DNA of 64,000 nucleotides, from contig NZ_JBQKKT010000003.1 in NCBI RefSeq assembly GCF_052116585.1, positions 124,001 through 188,000 of the forward strand. Direction: 5' to 3'. This DNA comes from Luteococcus sp052116585. Its GTDB lineage: Bacteria > Actinomycetota > Actinomycetes > Propionibacteriales > Propionibacteriaceae. The position numbers and the translations under genes were made by a program. Every line of letters begins with the position of its first letter. Positions within the stretch are counted from its first letter, which is position 1. The notes under the pieces were generated by a model, which saw only the letters and a program-made list of their open reading frames with translations, was not told the origin of the DNA and did no database searches. Positions 9,846-20,874 of the stretch are shown here, piece after piece.

Positions 9846-11440
9846 TGGTTCCCTTCGACATCATGGTCCCGATGGAGTTTTCCTACCCGCAGCTCGAGTA
9901 CCGCCTGCTGGCGCCCATGATCGTGGTGCTGGTGGGTGCCGGTCTGGGCATCGGCGTCGAGTCGACGAGCAAGCGCGGCCCGCGTTACGGCGCGCAGCTG
10001 ATCGTCACCTCGATCACGCTGCTCACCGCGCTCGTCGTGACGGTCAGCAACTGGCTCAGCGGCGGCCGTCAGATCGGCGCGATGGGCATGATCGCCTTCG
10101 ACGGTCCCACCTATTTCGTGTGGGCCTGCCTGCTGGTCTTCGGGCTGCTGGCGGCGCTGCTGTTCGCCGAACGCAAGGTCTCGGGTGGCCAGTCGCAGTT
10201 CACGCCGATGGGTTCGGCCGTTCCCGGTTCGCCCCTGGAGCGCGAGGCGAGCGCGGCCCGTGCCGAGCACACCGAGGTCTTCCCGCTGCTGCTGTTCAGC
10301 CTGTTCGGCATGATGCTGTTCGCCGCCTCGAATGACCTCCTCGCGATGTTCGTCGCGCTGGAGATCTTCTCCCTGCCGCTGTACCTGCTGGCGGGCCTGG
10401 CGCGTCGTCGCCGGATGCTCAGCCAGGAGGCCGCGCTGAAGTACTTCCTGCTGGGCTCGCTGTCCAGTGCGATGTTCCTCTACGGTGTGGCGCTGCTCTA
10501 CGGCTTCTCCGGCTCCTTCCAGCTGCGTCACATCGACGCGGCGGTCTCGGCCGGCACGCAGGGCCGTGGCCTGCTGATGGCGGGCATGGCGCTGGTGGCC
10601 ATCGGCCTGCTCTTCAAGGTGGGTGCGGTGCCCTTCCACTCCTGGACGCCCGACGTCTACACGGGTTCGCCCACTCCGGTCACCGGCTTCATGGCGATCT
10701 GCACCAAGTTCACCGCGGTGGTCGCGCTGATGCGCGTCTTCTACGTGGGCCTGGGCGGCGCCCGCTGGGACTGGCAGCCGCTGCTGGCGGCCATCGCCGT
10801 GCTGACCATGGTGGTGGGTGCTCTCGTCGCCCTCAGCCAGACCGACGTGAAGCGCATGTTGGCCTACTCGTCGATCGCCCACGCAGGCTTCATCCTGGTG
10901 GCCGTCGTCGGCGCCAACACGGCCGTCAGCGGTCTGCCGGTCGGTGGCATCGGCTCCACCGCGGCGGTGCTCTTCTACCTGGCCGCCTACGGTCTGGCCA
11001 CGCTGGGCGCCTTCGCCCTGATCCCGATGGTGCGCAAGGCGGGTGGCGAGGCCACCGGTCTGGCCTCGTGGCGGGGCATCGGCCGTCGCAAGCCGGTGGT
11101 GGGCGTGATGATGACGCTCTTCCTGCTGAGCTTCGCCGGCATCCCGCCGACCGCGGGCTTCGTCGGCAAGCTGCTGGCCTTCACCGCCGCCTGGAAGGGC
11201 GGGTACGCCTGGCTGGTGGCCGTCGCCATCCTGCTGAGCCTGGTGGCCGCTTTCTTCTACATCCGCATGATCGTCGTGATGTTCTTCCGTGACCCGGTGG
11301 ACGACGAGGTGGAGGTGGCGGAGGCCTCGTGGATGAGCTGGCTCGTCGTGGCCGTGGGCGCCTTCGGCACCCTGGCCCTTGGCGTGTGGAGCCAGCCGCT
11401 GGTCGACTTCGCGGAGAAGGCTTCGATCTTCCTGCGCTGA
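9845..11440 (+). CDS. nuoN: NADH-quinone oxidoreductase subunit N (antiporter-like)
   Basis: Third antiporter-like subunit and last gene of the nuo operon, 531 residues. FALEIFSLPLY-type and VPFHSWTPDVYTGSPTPVTG segments identify it. GTG 9842 and ATG 9845 are both possible starts. ATG is better placed, five bases after GGAG at 9836-9839, and it overlaps the nuoM stop by one base. A hairpin 23 bases after the stop probably ends the operon transcript. Confidence 0.94.
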   Translation: MVPFDIMVPMEFSYPQLEYRLLAPMIVVLVGAGLGIGVESTSKRGPRYGAQLIVTSITLLTALVVTVSNWLSGGRQIGAMGMIAFDGPTYFVWACLLVFGLLAALLFAERKVSGGQSQFTPMGSAVPGSPLEREASAARAEHTEVFPLLLFSLFGMMLFAASNDLLAMFVALEIFSLPLYLLAGLARRRRMLSQEAALKYFLLGSLSSAMFLYGVALLYGFSGSFQLRHIDAAVSAGTQGRGLLMAGMALVAIGLLFKVGAVPFHSWTPDVYTGSPTPVTGFMAICTKFTAVVALMRVFYVGLGGARWDWQPLLAAIAVLTMVVGALVALSQTDVKRMLAYSSIAHAGFILVAVVGANTAVSGLPVGGIGSTAAVLFYLAAYGLATLGAFALIPMVRKAGGEATGLASWRGIGRRKPVVGVMMTLFLLSFAGIPPTAGFVGKLLAFTAAWKGGYAWLVAVAILLSLVAAFFYIRMIVVMFFRDPVDDEVEVAEASWMSWLVVAVGAFGTLALGVWSQPLVDFAEKASIFLR

Positions 11441-11460
11441 CCCCGGGGACATCACATCCG

Positions 11461-11502
11461 CTGCACGGCCCGCTCTCCCCATCCGGGAGGCGGGCCGTGC
11501 GG
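11461..11502 (+). terminator. Hairpin ending the nuo operon
   Basis: Arms at 11463-11479 and 11485-11500 pair over about sixteen bases with one bulged T (GCACGGCCCGC against GCGGGCCGTGC, then CTCCC against GGGAG) around a five-base CATCC loop. There is no T-run, so it may work as a strong hairpin or need Rho. Confidence 0.6.
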
Positions 11503-11566
11503 CGTCGTGGAGGCCTCTGGGGCGCTGCCCGCCGTGGAATTCCCCCTGCCAGGCGGGCTCGCCCAA

Positions 11567-11596
11567 TTGGGCGGTCGCTTCACCAACCACTAGGCT
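11567..11596 (+). promoter_or_regulatory. Promoter for the polyprenyl synthase gene
   Basis: TTGGGC at 11567-11572 and TAGGCT at 11591-11596 are separated by 18 bases. The predicted transcript start near 11603 leaves a leader of about 40 bases before GTG 11643. Confidence 0.55.
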
Positions 11597-11642
11597 GGTC
11601 CAAGGTGTCGGATGACCCCAGCCGCATGAAATGAGGAGAACT

Positions 11643-12617
11643 GTGACCCACGTCGTGGACGAGGACTTCGAGGCCTCCGTCACCGGTCGGCTTGCCGTCA
11701 TCGAGGACGAACTGGTCAAGGCCGCCGTCGCCGACAGTCCCTTCGTCACTGAGGCTGCGCGTCACATCATCAATGCCGGCGGCAAGCGCTTCCGTCCCCT
11801 GCTGGTGATCCTCGGCTCACACTTCGGCAACGACGTCGACGAGGCCGACCTGACCCGTGCGGCGCTGGTGGTGGAACTCACCCACGTCGCCAGCCTGTAT
11901 CACGACGATGTGATGGACGACGCGGACATGCGGCGTGGGGCGCCGAGCGCCAACCGTCGCTGGGACAACTCGATCGCCATCCTGGTCGGCGACTACCTCT
12001 TCGCTCGCGCCTCCACCACGGTCGCGGACCTGGGCACCGAGTACGTCCGGCTGCAGGCGGAGACCTTCGCGCGGCTGGTGCAGGGCCAGATCGCCGAGAC
12101 CCGTGGCCCGCAGGGCGACGAGGACCCGCTGGCGCATTACCTGCAGGTGGTGGCCGACAAGACCGGTTCCCTGATCGCCACCTCGGCCGTCTTCGGCGGC
12201 ATGGTCGCCGGGGCGTCGCAGGAGTACCTGTCCGCGCTGGATGCCTTCGGCGAGGAGATCGGCGTCGTCTTCCAGCTCAGCGACGACATCATCGACATCA
12301 CCAGCAATGAAACGGGCAAGACCCCCGGCACAGACCTGCGCGAGGGCATCCCGACGCTGCCCACCCTGATGCTGAAGGCATCGAAGGATCCGGCGGACCA
12401 GGCGCTCACGGACCTGATCGCCTCCGATCTCAGCTCCGACGAGAAGTTGGCCGAGGTGCTGGAGCAGTTGCGCGCCCATCCGGTGATCGAGCAGGCCCGC
12501 GCGGAAGTGCAGCGCCACGCTGATCTGGCCCTGTCCTACCTGGAGCCGCTGCCCGAGGGGCCGGCCAAGGAGGCCCTGGCCAAGATCTGCAACGACCTGG
12601 TGAGCCGCTCCGCCTGA
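11643..12617 (+). CDS. Polyprenyl diphosphate synthase (trans-type)
   Basis: Chain-elongating prenyltransferase joining isopentenyl diphosphate units to an allylic diphosphate, 324 residues. Both aspartate-rich motifs are present: HDDVMDD near residue 83 and SDDIIDI near residue 215; GGKRFRPLL near residue 40 binds diphosphate. I chose GTG 11643 because GAGGAG at 11633-11638 precedes it; an ATG at 11631 overlaps that site. Its place behind the nuo genes suggests it makes the long side chain of menaquinone (heptaprenyl to nonaprenyl), but chain length cannot be read here. Confidence 0.9.
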   Translation: MTHVVDEDFEASVTGRLAVIEDELVKAAVADSPFVTEAARHIINAGGKRFRPLLVILGSHFGNDVDEADLTRAALVVELTHVASLYHDDVMDDADMRRGAPSANRRWDNSIAILVGDYLFARASTTVADLGTEYVRLQAETFARLVQGQIAETRGPQGDEDPLAHYLQVVADKTGSLIATSAVFGGMVAGASQEYLSALDAFGEEIGVVFQLSDDIIDITSNETGKTPGTDLREGIPTLPTLMLKASKDPADQALTDLIASDLSSDEKLAEVLEQLRAHPVIEQARAEVQRHADLALSYLEPLPEGPAKEALAKICNDLVSRSA

Positions 12618-12637
12618 CGAGGCCCCTCTCGAACGAC

Positions 12638-12674
12638 GAAGCCCCGGCCGGATCATCTCCGGCCGGGGCTTTCG
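12638..12674. terminator. Bidirectional terminator between convergent genes
   Basis: Perfect 13-base arms (12640-12652 and 12658-12670, AGCCCCGGCCGGA and its complement) enclose a TCATC loop. AA precedes and TTTC follows, so it can serve both the prenyl synthase and the convergent metallopeptidase gene. Confidence 0.8.
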
Positions 12675-12707
12675 CGGTTCCTGAGGGTGGGCGCCACGAG
12701 CGTCGGC

Positions 12708-14722
12708 TCACCAGATCCGCACGCGCTCCTCGGGCGCCAGCCACATCCCGTCGCCGGGGGCGGTCTGGAAGGCCTCGTGGAAGGCATCCTGGTTCATCGC
12801 GACCTGGTTGGTTCGGAATTCCGCGGGGGAGTGCGGATCGATCACCAGCAGCCGCCGGGCGGTCTCGTCGCGGTACTTGGCGCGCCAGATGGTGGCATAA
12901 CCGTGGAAGAGGCGCTGGAGCCCGGTCAGGCCGTCCACCGGCTCCGGGTCCTCGCCATCGGTGCTGATCTGCCAGGCCTTGAGGGCGATCCCCAACCCAC
13001 CAAGGTCTCCGATGTTCTCGCCGATGGTCAACTCGCCGTTGACGTGTGGGCGGGGATCGTCATCGGTGAGTTGGCGGGGCGTGAGGGCCGCATACTGGGC
13101 CTTGAGGGCATCGGCGCGGGCAGAGAAGGCCGCCCGGTCCTCGGCGGTCCACCAGTCACGCAGGCGCCCGTCGCCGTCGCACCGGGAGCCCTGGTCATCG
13201 AAGCCGTGGCCGATCTCGTGCCCGATCACCGATCCGATGGCGCCGTAGTTGACGGCGTCGTCTGCCTGCGGGTTGAAGAAGGGCGGCTGCAGGATAGCGG
13301 CCGGGAAGACGATCTCGTTGCGCAGCGGGTGGTAGTAGGCGTTGACCGTCTGCGGGTACATCAGCCACTCGTCGGGATCCATCGGGGTGCGCAGCTTGTC
13401 CACCGCACGACGCCACTCGAAGAGTCCCCCCTGCAGGATGGAGCCCACCAGGTCGCCCGGGATAACCTCCAGTGCGTCGTGACTGCGCCAGGCCCGGGGG
13501 TGGCCGATCTTGGGGCGGAACTGCTCCAGCTTGTGCAGCGCCTCCTGGCGGGTCTGCTCGCCCATCCAGTCCAGCTGGCTGATCGACTGGCGGTAGGCCT
13601 CCAGCAGGTGGGCCACCAGCTCGTCCATCCGCTGCCGGGCCTCCGGGGAGAAGTACCGTTCGACGTAGATGCGCCCGACGGCCATGCCCAGCACCCACTC
13701 CACGAGCGCGACGCCGCGCTTCCACCGGGGCTCCTGCTCCTGCACACCCATCAGACGGGTCTGGTAGAAGTCGAAGGTGCCGGTGACGAAGTCGTCGCTG
13801 AGGAAGTTCGCCAGGTCGTGCACCAGGTGCCAGCGGGCCCAGGCGCGCCAGGCCGGCAGGTTCTCGTCGGTGACGAGCTCCGCCAGGCCGCTCAGGTAGC
13901 TGGGCTGGCAGTTGATGACCAGATCCAGCTCGTCGGCCTCGACGGCCAGCCCACGGGCCACGGCGTCCAGGTGCAGGGCCGGCAGTTCCTCGGTGAGCCG
14001 GGCCCAGCTGGTCGGGTTGTGCTTGGCGCCCAGGTCACGGCTGCGCTCGCGGGTCCAGTGCGCGGCGGCGATCCGGGTCTCCAGGTCCAGCACCAGGGCA
14101 GCCTGCTCGTCGGCGTCCGCGACGCCGGCCAGCCCCAGCATCTCGGCCACATGGGCCAAGTAGGCCTCGCGGAGCTCCGCGTGCGAGTCCTCCAGGTAGT
14201 ATTCCCGGTCCGGCAGTCCGAGCCCCGACTGATGGCAGAACATGGCGTAGCGGGTGGGGTTGTCCATGTCGGCGTCGGGGCCCAGAGCGAAGGGGGCGGA
14301 CAGCTCGTGTTGCAGGCACCAGCCCCAGAACTGCGCCAGTGACTGGGCATCGGCGATCCGGTCGACGCGCTCCAGCAGGGGCAGCAGGGGAGCGGCGCCC
14401 AGCGCCTCGACCGTCTCGGTGTCCATGAAGGTGCCATACAGTGCGGCGATCTTGCCGGCCTCGCTGCCTGGATCCGGGGCCCCATCGGCGGCCAGCTCCT
14501 CGACGATCTCACGGACGGCCTGCCTGGACTGTTCCCGCACCGTCTGGAAGGCGCTGGCAGAGGCCTTGTCGGCGTCGATGGGTGTCCTGGTCAGCCAGGA
14601 GCCGTTCACATGCCGGAACAGGTCGTCCTGCGGGCGGGTGGCGGGATCGAGCGCAGACGCGTCGAGTGCGGGGTGGTCCAGTGCAGGGTGGTCCAGTGCA
14701 GGGTGGTCCAGTGCAGGGCCCA

Positions 14723-14723
<1 letters not shown>
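12708..14723 (-). CDS. M13-family zinc metallopeptidase (PepO/neprilysin-like)
   Basis: Oligopeptidase of the neprilysin family, 671 residues. The zinc motif HEIGH is at 502-506, with the third ligand in ENIGDLGG near 569, and the substrate-binding VNAYYHPLRNEIVFPA stretch precedes them. There is no signal peptide or membrane anchor, so it is likely cytoplasmic, and the C-terminal cysteine of the mammalian members is absent. The N-terminus before PATRPQDDLF carries a five-residue LDHPA repeat from a 15-base DNA repeat. ATG 14723 overlaps the stop of korB by one base, so it is the third gene of a korA-korB-peptidase operon. Confidence 0.92.
14673..14718. repeat. 15-bp tandem repeat inside the metallopeptidase start
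   Basis: Three copies of GGGTGGTCCAGTGCA (about 14672-14716), preceded by a diverged copy. On the minus strand they encode LDHPA units in frame, so copy-number changes would lengthen the N-terminus without breaking the frame. Confidence 0.85.
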
Positions 14724-15786
<1,063 letters not shown>

Positions 15787-15790
<4 letters not shown>

Positions 15791-17784
15791 TTCTGCTCCT
15801 CGGTGGTGGGGTTGATTCGGGCCGACTCGGCGCGCAGCTGCGCCTGCTCCGAGTCGGGGGCGAGTTCGCCGTCGCCCATGTCCTCGCTGCCGGGGCCCTG
15901 CGGCGCATCCACATCGGCAACCTGGCCCTGCCCGGACGGGGTGAGCGCGTCGATCTCCTGTTCCAGGTCCGCCGCCAGCTCGTTGAGCGAGATGGGCAGG
16001 CCGAAGACGCGGGAGTAGCTCTGCACGTCGACGAGGTACTTGGCGCGCAGCATCATGGCGAACTGACCCAGGTTCATCTCCGGGACGATCACCTTCTCGT
16101 AGCGCTTGAGCACCTCGCCAAGATTGGCGGGCAGCGGGTTCAGGTGACGCACGTGGGTCTGGGCGATGGCCCGGCCGTCCTTGCGCACGCGGCGCACTGC
16201 CGCGGCGATGGGGCCGTAGGTGGATCCCCAGCCCAGCACCAGCACCTTCGCGTCGCCAGTGGGGTCGTCCACCTCGACGTCGGGAATGTCACGCACGATG
16301 CCGTCCACCTTGGCCTGGCGCAGGCGCACCATGTGGTCGTGGTTGGCGGGATCGTAGGAGATGTTGCCAGTGCCGTCAGCCTTCTCGATGCCGCCGATGC
16401 GGTGCTCCAGACCGGGGGTGCCCGGCTTGGCCCAGGCGCGGGCGAGCGTCTCGGGATCGCGCTTGTAGGGCAGGAAGTCCTCACCGTCATTCGGTCCGGT
16501 GGCGAAGTTGGGGTCGATCTGCGGGATCTGGTCGATCTCCGGGATGCGCCACGGCTCGGCGCCATTGGCGAGGTAGCCGTCGGAGAGGAAGATCACCGGG
16601 GTGCGGTAGGTGACCGCTATCCGCACCGCCTCCACGGCCATCTCGAAGCAGTCTGCGGGCGTGGCCGGGGCGAGCACCGGCAGGGGGGCCTCGCCATTGC
16701 GGCCGTACATCACCTGCAGCAGGTCTGCCTGCTCGGTCTTGGTGGGCATGCCGGTGGAGGGCCCGGCGCGCTGCACGTCGACGACCACGAGCGGCAGTTC
16801 GGTCATCACGCCCAGACCGATGGTCTCGGCCTTGAGGGCGATGCCGGGGCCGGAGGTGGAGGTGACGCCGAGCGCCCCGGCGAAGGAGGCGCCCAGGGCG
16901 GCACCGACGCCAGCGATCTCGTCCTCGGCCTGGAAGGTGATGACGCCCTGGTCCTTGTGCTTGCTCAGCTCGTGCAGGATGTCGGAGGCAGGGGTGATGG
17001 GGTAGGAGCCCAGGAAGAGCTGGAGACCGGCCTTCTCGGCGCCGACGATCAGGCCGTAGCTGGTGGCCAGGTTGCCCGAGATCTGACGGTAGATGCCGGG
17101 CTGCATCGGGGCCTTGGCCACCTCGTAGCGCACCGCGAACTCCTCGGTGGTCTCACCGTAGGCATAGCCCGCGCGGAAGGCGGCGATGTTGGCATCGCGG
17201 ATCTCCGGCTTCTTGGCGAACTTCTCCGCGAGGAACTGTTCGGTTCCCTCGGTGGGGCGGCTGTAGAGCCAGTTCAGCAGACCCAACGCGAACATGTTCT
17301 TGGAACGGGCCGATTCCTTGCGGCCCAGGCCGAACTCCTTGACTGAGCCGACGGCCAGGCCGGTCAGGTCCAGTGCGACCACCTGGTAGTCGGTGAGCGA
17401 GCCGTCCTCCAGCGGATTGGCCTCGTAGCCCACCTTGGTGAGGTTGCGCTTGGTGAACTCGGCGGTGTCCACCAACACCAGACCACCGCGCGGCAGATCC
17501 TTCAGGTTGGCCTTCAGTGCGGCGGGGTTCATCGCCACCAGCACGTCGGGATGGTCACCGGGGGTGACGATGTCGAAATTGGCGAAGTGCACCTGGAAGC
17601 TCGAGACGCCGGGCAGCGTGCCCTGCGGGGCGCGGATCTCTGCCGGGAAGTTCGGCAGCGTGGAGATGTCATTGCCCATCGTCGCCGAGTCGTGCGTGAA
17701 ACGGTCGCCGGTGAGCTGCATTCCGTCGCCGGAATCACCCGCAAACCTGATCACCACTCGCTCGAGTACCTCTACACCGGTCAC
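15787..17784 (-). CDS. korA: 2-oxoacid:ferredoxin oxidoreductase subunit alpha (gamma-alpha fusion)
   Basis: Partner of KorB, 665 residues. Residues about 8-195 are the gamma domain (GDSGDGMQLTGDRF start); residues about 225-610 are the pyrimidine-binding alpha domain and following domain (GSYPITPASDILHELS, then FQAEDEIAGVGAALGASFAG). This gamma-alpha order is standard for actinobacterial KorA. The start is GTG 17784 with AAAGAGG upstream. The last 50 residues are a low-complexity acidic tail. The gene diverges from the NuoB/C/I-like set, with 93 bases between starts. Confidence 0.93.
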
Positions 17785-17864
17785 AACGGGCCTCTTTCAC
17801 AACGACGACAACACTCGACTCACAAGCGTAACCCGGGCACGAGCGGGTTAATTCCCGGGGAGGC

Positions 17865-17880
17865 TAGGCTGACGCCCGTG
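17865..17880 (+). promoter_or_regulatory. -10 box for a leaderless transcript of the nuoB-like gene
   Basis: TAGGCT at 17865-17870 lies seven bases before GTG 17878. The expected transcript start falls on the start codon, and no Shine-Dalgarno sequence sits at a useful distance. The same arrangement occurs before xthA, the protein acetyltransferase gene and hadA. Confidence 0.6.
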
Positions 17881-18309
17881 ACAACAGTGGCCCAAGGCGA
17901 GTACATCGACTGGTTCGGCGACCAATCCGTGGTCGTCGTGGACCTGGCGCTGGCCTGTTGCGCCATCGAGTCCGAGTTCGCGGTGCCCGTGGGAGCGCCC
18001 CGGCTGGATGCGGTGCCCGCTGGGGCGGCCGTGGTGGCCGTGGTCTCCGGCACGCTGACCGACGCGATGTCCCCGCTGGTCAAGGCGCGGATCGACGCGC
18101 TGGGCGAGTGCCATGTGGTGAGTTTCGGGGCGTGCGCCTGCGCCGGCGGCCCCTACTGGGATGCGTGGTCGGTGACCAAGGGCATCGACCAGCTGGTCCC
18201 GGTGGACAGCTACATCGCGGGTTGTCCGCCACCCCCGTCGGCGCTGCACGAACAGATCGTCGCAGTGCGGGAACGTGCGCTGGTCGCAGGCCCGGGAGGT
18301 GCCGCATGA
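17878..18309 (+). CDS. NuoB-like iron-sulfur protein (short, second copy)
   Basis: Short relative of complex I subunit B/hydrogenase small subunit, 143 residues. All four N2-type ligands are kept: the C27-C28 pair, C86 in SFGACACAGG and C116 in AGCPPPP, and the spacing resembles NuoB. An extra C88 is unusual. It starts a three-gene set with NuoC-like and NuoI-like genes, lacks the N- and C-terminal extensions of respiratory NuoB, and lies back to back with korAB. Known family role: transfer of electrons from ferredoxin-type clusters. Inferred role: part of a ferredoxin-fed variant module. An open frame extends upstream, but GTG 17878 fits the family N-terminus. Confidence 0.85.
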   Translation: MTTVAQGEYIDWFGDQSVVVVDLALACCAIESEFAVPVGAPRLDAVPAGAAVVAVVSGTLTDAMSPLVKARIDALGECHVVSFGACACAGGPYWDAWSVTKGIDQLVPVDSYIAGCPPPPSALHEQIVAVRERALVAGPGGAA

Positions 18310-18914
18310 CCGAGCAGCAGGGGTCGGGTCTGGCCCACGGACTGAGCGACGAGGTTCGCGACCTGCCCGTGGACGGCTGGCTGGAGTCCGTGCGGGAGAC
18401 CAGCTCGAGCCACCCCTTCCTGGACTGGATCACCGCCGTCGACGAGTTGGGACGCAGTGACGAATTCCGCGTCATCATCCGTCTGGTGGACTTCTCGACG
18501 CAGCCGGCCCGAGGTGTGCGGCTGCAGACACGCGTGCCCCGGCAGGATCCACACCTGCCCAGCTGCACGTCGATCTTTCGTGGCGCTGCCTGGCATGAGC
18601 GGGAAGTGCACGACTTCTTCGGAATCCATTTCGACGGGGGTGACGCCGCGCCCCTGCTGAACCACTCGGCGGGCCTGGGCGGCAGCATTGCGCCCCTGCG
18701 CAAGGACTTCGTGCTGGCTGCGCGGGCAGCGCAGCCCTGGCCGGGATCCAAGGAGCCGGGTGAGGATGCGTCGGCGCCCAGCCGGCGACGGATGGCTCCG
18801 CCCGGGGTTCCCGACCCGTCGGTCTGGGGAGACCGTGACCCGCAGCAGCCGCCTGCCACGCCCGACGAGATCGCGGCCGCCGTCGCAGGTGGCCGGGTGA
18901 GGAGGCGCCGATGA
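18306..18914 (+). CDS. NuoC-like 30 kDa subunit (second copy)
   Basis: Relative of the complex I 30 kDa subunit, 202 residues. HEREVHDFFGIHFDG at residues 97-111 is the family signature, and APLRKDFVLAAR near residue 130 follows it. A Pro/Arg-rich tail of about 60 residues has no recognisable domain. ATG 18306 overlaps the stop of the NuoB-like gene by four bases, and its own stop overlaps the NuoI-like start. The usual partner NuoD is not encoded here, so the protein must act without it or borrow the one from the main operon. Confidence 0.86.
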   Translation: MTEQQGSGLAHGLSDEVRDLPVDGWLESVRETSSSHPFLDWITAVDELGRSDEFRVIIRLVDFSTQPARGVRLQTRVPRQDPHLPSCTSIFRGAAWHEREVHDFFGIHFDGGDAAPLLNHSAGLGGSIAPLRKDFVLAARAAQPWPGSKEPGEDASAPSRRRMAPPGVPDPSVWGDRDPQQPPATPDEIAAAVAGGRVRRRR

Positions 18915-19315
18915 CGCAGGATCCACGGCAGACCCCCGGGATGGTCCACGGCGAAGGCGTCGTGCAACACGGCTCCATCCGTCTGGTGGAGGACAAGTGC
19001 ACCTCCTGCATGATCTGCGCTCGCGAATGCCCGGCCTGGTGCATCCAGATCGATTCCCACACCGAGAAGGTCGAAGGAGAGGGCGGCGCTCCGATCGGTG
19101 GCGCCGCGGCAGCCTCCCGCACTTCCGGCTATGCGCGCTCCCGGGAACGCTCCCGCAATGTGCTGGACCGTTTCGAGATCGACTGGTCACTGTGCATGTA
19201 CTGCGGCATCTGCGTGGAGGAGTGTCCCTTCGACGCCCTGGAGTGGGCCGGCGCGCACGTCTCCAGCGCCCCGACGCTCGACGGCCTGCGGCAGGGACGC
19301 GAGCAGCTGCGGTGA
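18911..19315 (+). CDS. NuoI-like ferredoxin protein with two 4Fe-4S sites (second copy)
   Basis: 134-residue ferredoxin-type protein. The two motifs are C30, C33, C36, C40 and C95, C98, C101, C105, the second followed by the usual Pro. They are about 55 residues apart, against 35 in the main NuoI, because of a Gly/Ala/Arg-rich insert. It overlaps the NuoC-like gene and the next gene by four bases each. With KorAB alongside, a role as ferredoxin acceptor or docking subunit is plausible but unproven. Confidence 0.87.
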   Translation: MTQDPRQTPGMVHGEGVVQHGSIRLVEDKCTSCMICARECPAWCIQIDSHTEKVEGEGGAPIGGAAAASRTSGYARSRERSRNVLDRFEIDWSLCMYCGICVEECPFDALEWAGAHVSSAPTLDGLRQGREQLR

Positions 19316-20874
19316 GTCTTGCCTCGAGCATCCAGAGCCTGGACCTGCACTGGAGCAGCGTGCGACGGGCCTGGGCCGTGCCGAATGTGCGACGGGGTGC
19401 CTACGGCACCTCGCTGATCGCGCTCGGATCGCTGACGCCGGCCTACCTCCCGCAGAATTCTCCGTGGTGGCGGGTGCTGCGCTGGCTGCACTTCACGGGC
19501 ACTCCCGCCCGGGTGGTGGGGACGCTGCTGGTGATGGCCGGGCTGGCCCTCCTGGTGGACGCCTGGTTCCGGATGCGTCCCGGCGCGCAGGCGCAGGGCG
19601 AGGCCGTCGCCTACACGCACCTCAAGCACTGGGCCGTGCTGGGCATCTGGGGCGCGCCCTTCCTGCTGGCCCCACCCATCTTCAGCCACGACGCCTATTC
19701 CTATGCCGCCCAGGGCTGGCTGATCCACAACGGCATCAACCCGTACCACGGCAATGTGATGCTGCTGCCGGGCGCCTTCGCAGACCAGGTGGCGTGGGTC
19801 TGGCGGCGCACGCCGGCGCCCTACGGCCCGCTCAGTCTGCAGATGCAGCACCTGATCGTGGACATGACGGGATTCGACCCCTACCTGTCCGCGCTGGCGA
19901 TGCGCATCCCCGCCCTGCTGGGGGTGGTCATGATCGGACTGCTCGTGCCGCGGATCGCCGTTGACCTACGCGTCGATCCCGCCAAGGCTGCGTGGATGTC
20001 CACCCTCAATCCAGTGCTGGTGATCGACTTCATCGGCGGCGCCCACAATGACGCCCTGATGGTGGGCTTGATGGTGCTGGCCATCTGGTTGGCCTACCGC
20101 GCCAGCTGGGCGTGGCTACCGGCGGCGGTGGTGATCGGTGCCGCCGCGGCCATCAAACAGCCGGCGATCATGGCCGCCTACGCCCTGCCGCTGATCCCGC
20201 GGGGCTGGAACAGCTGGCACTGGCGAGAACTCCTGGTGGTGGTCTCTCGTGCGGTGCTGGGACTGGCGGTGGCGATCGGCAGCTTCGCCCTGATCACCCG
20301 GCTCACCGGGCTGGGCTGGGGCTGGCTCGACGCCGTCGACGTGCCCGGCATGGTGGTGACCGTCTCGCCCTTCACCATCCTGGGCCAGGCCTCGCAATTC
20401 GTCGCCAACCAGCTGGGCCTGGACCCCACGGGGCACGCCCTGATCCGACTCTCCCGCACCGCGGGCCTGGCGCTGGCGGGCCTCCTGATCAGCGTCTTCG
20501 CGGTGACCGTCGCCCGGCACCGGCCGGTCACCTTCCTGTCCTGGAGCTTCCTGGCCGTGGCGCTGTGCGCTCCGGCGCTGCACTCCTGGTACGTGCTGTG
20601 GGGCGGGGTGCTGCTGCCGCTCACCCAGCCCTCCAAGAAGATGGTGCGGGCCAGCGTGTACGCCACCGTGGTGCTGCTCAGCTATGCCGCGGTGAACCTG
20701 GCCTATCGCAACAGCGTCAGCTCCCTGGACTCGATGAATCCGGCCGTGGCGCTCGGAGTTGCCGCCGTGGCAGGCTTTGGATGGCAGGTCCTGACCCACG
20801 AACGGGTCACCGAGGCGCGACGCAATCGCCACAGGAGGCACCATGAGCATGCAGGACAACCAGAAGACCACTGA
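19312..20874 (+). CDS. mptB: MptB-type polyprenol-phosphomannose alpha-1,6-mannosyltransferase
   Basis: Membrane GT-C glycosyltransferase, 520 residues, about twelve helices. FSHDAYSYAAQGWLIHNGIN holds the conserved Asp (D127) of this family, followed by an APYGPLSLQ motif and a GAHNDALM motif typical of MptA/MptB. Known members extend the mannan core of lipomannan from polyprenyl-phosphate-mannose at the outer face of the membrane. GTG 19312 overlaps the previous stop. The 3' end overlaps the next gene by 32 bases, so the last ten residues may be variable. The link to the Nuo-like set is probably only transcriptional. Confidence 0.85.
   Translation: MSLASSIQSLDLHWSSVRRAWAVPNVRRGAYGTSLIALGSLTPAYLPQNSPWWRVLRWLHFTGTPARVVGTLLVMAGLALLVDAWFRMRPGAQAQGEAVAYTHLKHWAVLGIWGAPFLLAPPIFSHDAYSYAAQGWLIHNGINPYHGNVMLLPGAFADQVAWVWRRTPAPYGPLSLQMQHLIVDMTGFDPYLSALAMRIPALLGVVMIGLLVPRIAVDLRVDPAKAAWMSTLNPVLVIDFIGGAHNDALMVGLMVLAIWLAYRASWAWLPAAVVIGAAAAIKQPAIMAAYALPLIPRGWNSWHWRELLVVVSRAVLGLAVAIGSFALITRLTGLGWGWLDAVDVPGMVVTVSPFTILGQASQFVANQLGLDPTGHALIRLSRTAGLALAGLLISVFAVTVARHRPVTFLSWSFLAVALCAPALHSWYVLWGGVLLPLTQPSKKMVRASVYATVVLLSYAAVNLAYRNSVSSLDSMNPAVALGVAAVAGFGWQVLTHERVTEARRNRHRRHHEHAGQPEDH

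Noticed and set aside
9842..9847. GTG 9842 as nuoN start
   Set aside because: It is only two bases from GGAG; ATG 9845 has normal spacing. The difference is one residue, so it is not important.
12687..14342. A 551-codon plus-strand frame opposite the M13 peptidase
   Set aside because: The minus-strand protein has an intact zinc motif and full family length; the plus frame has no recognisable domain.
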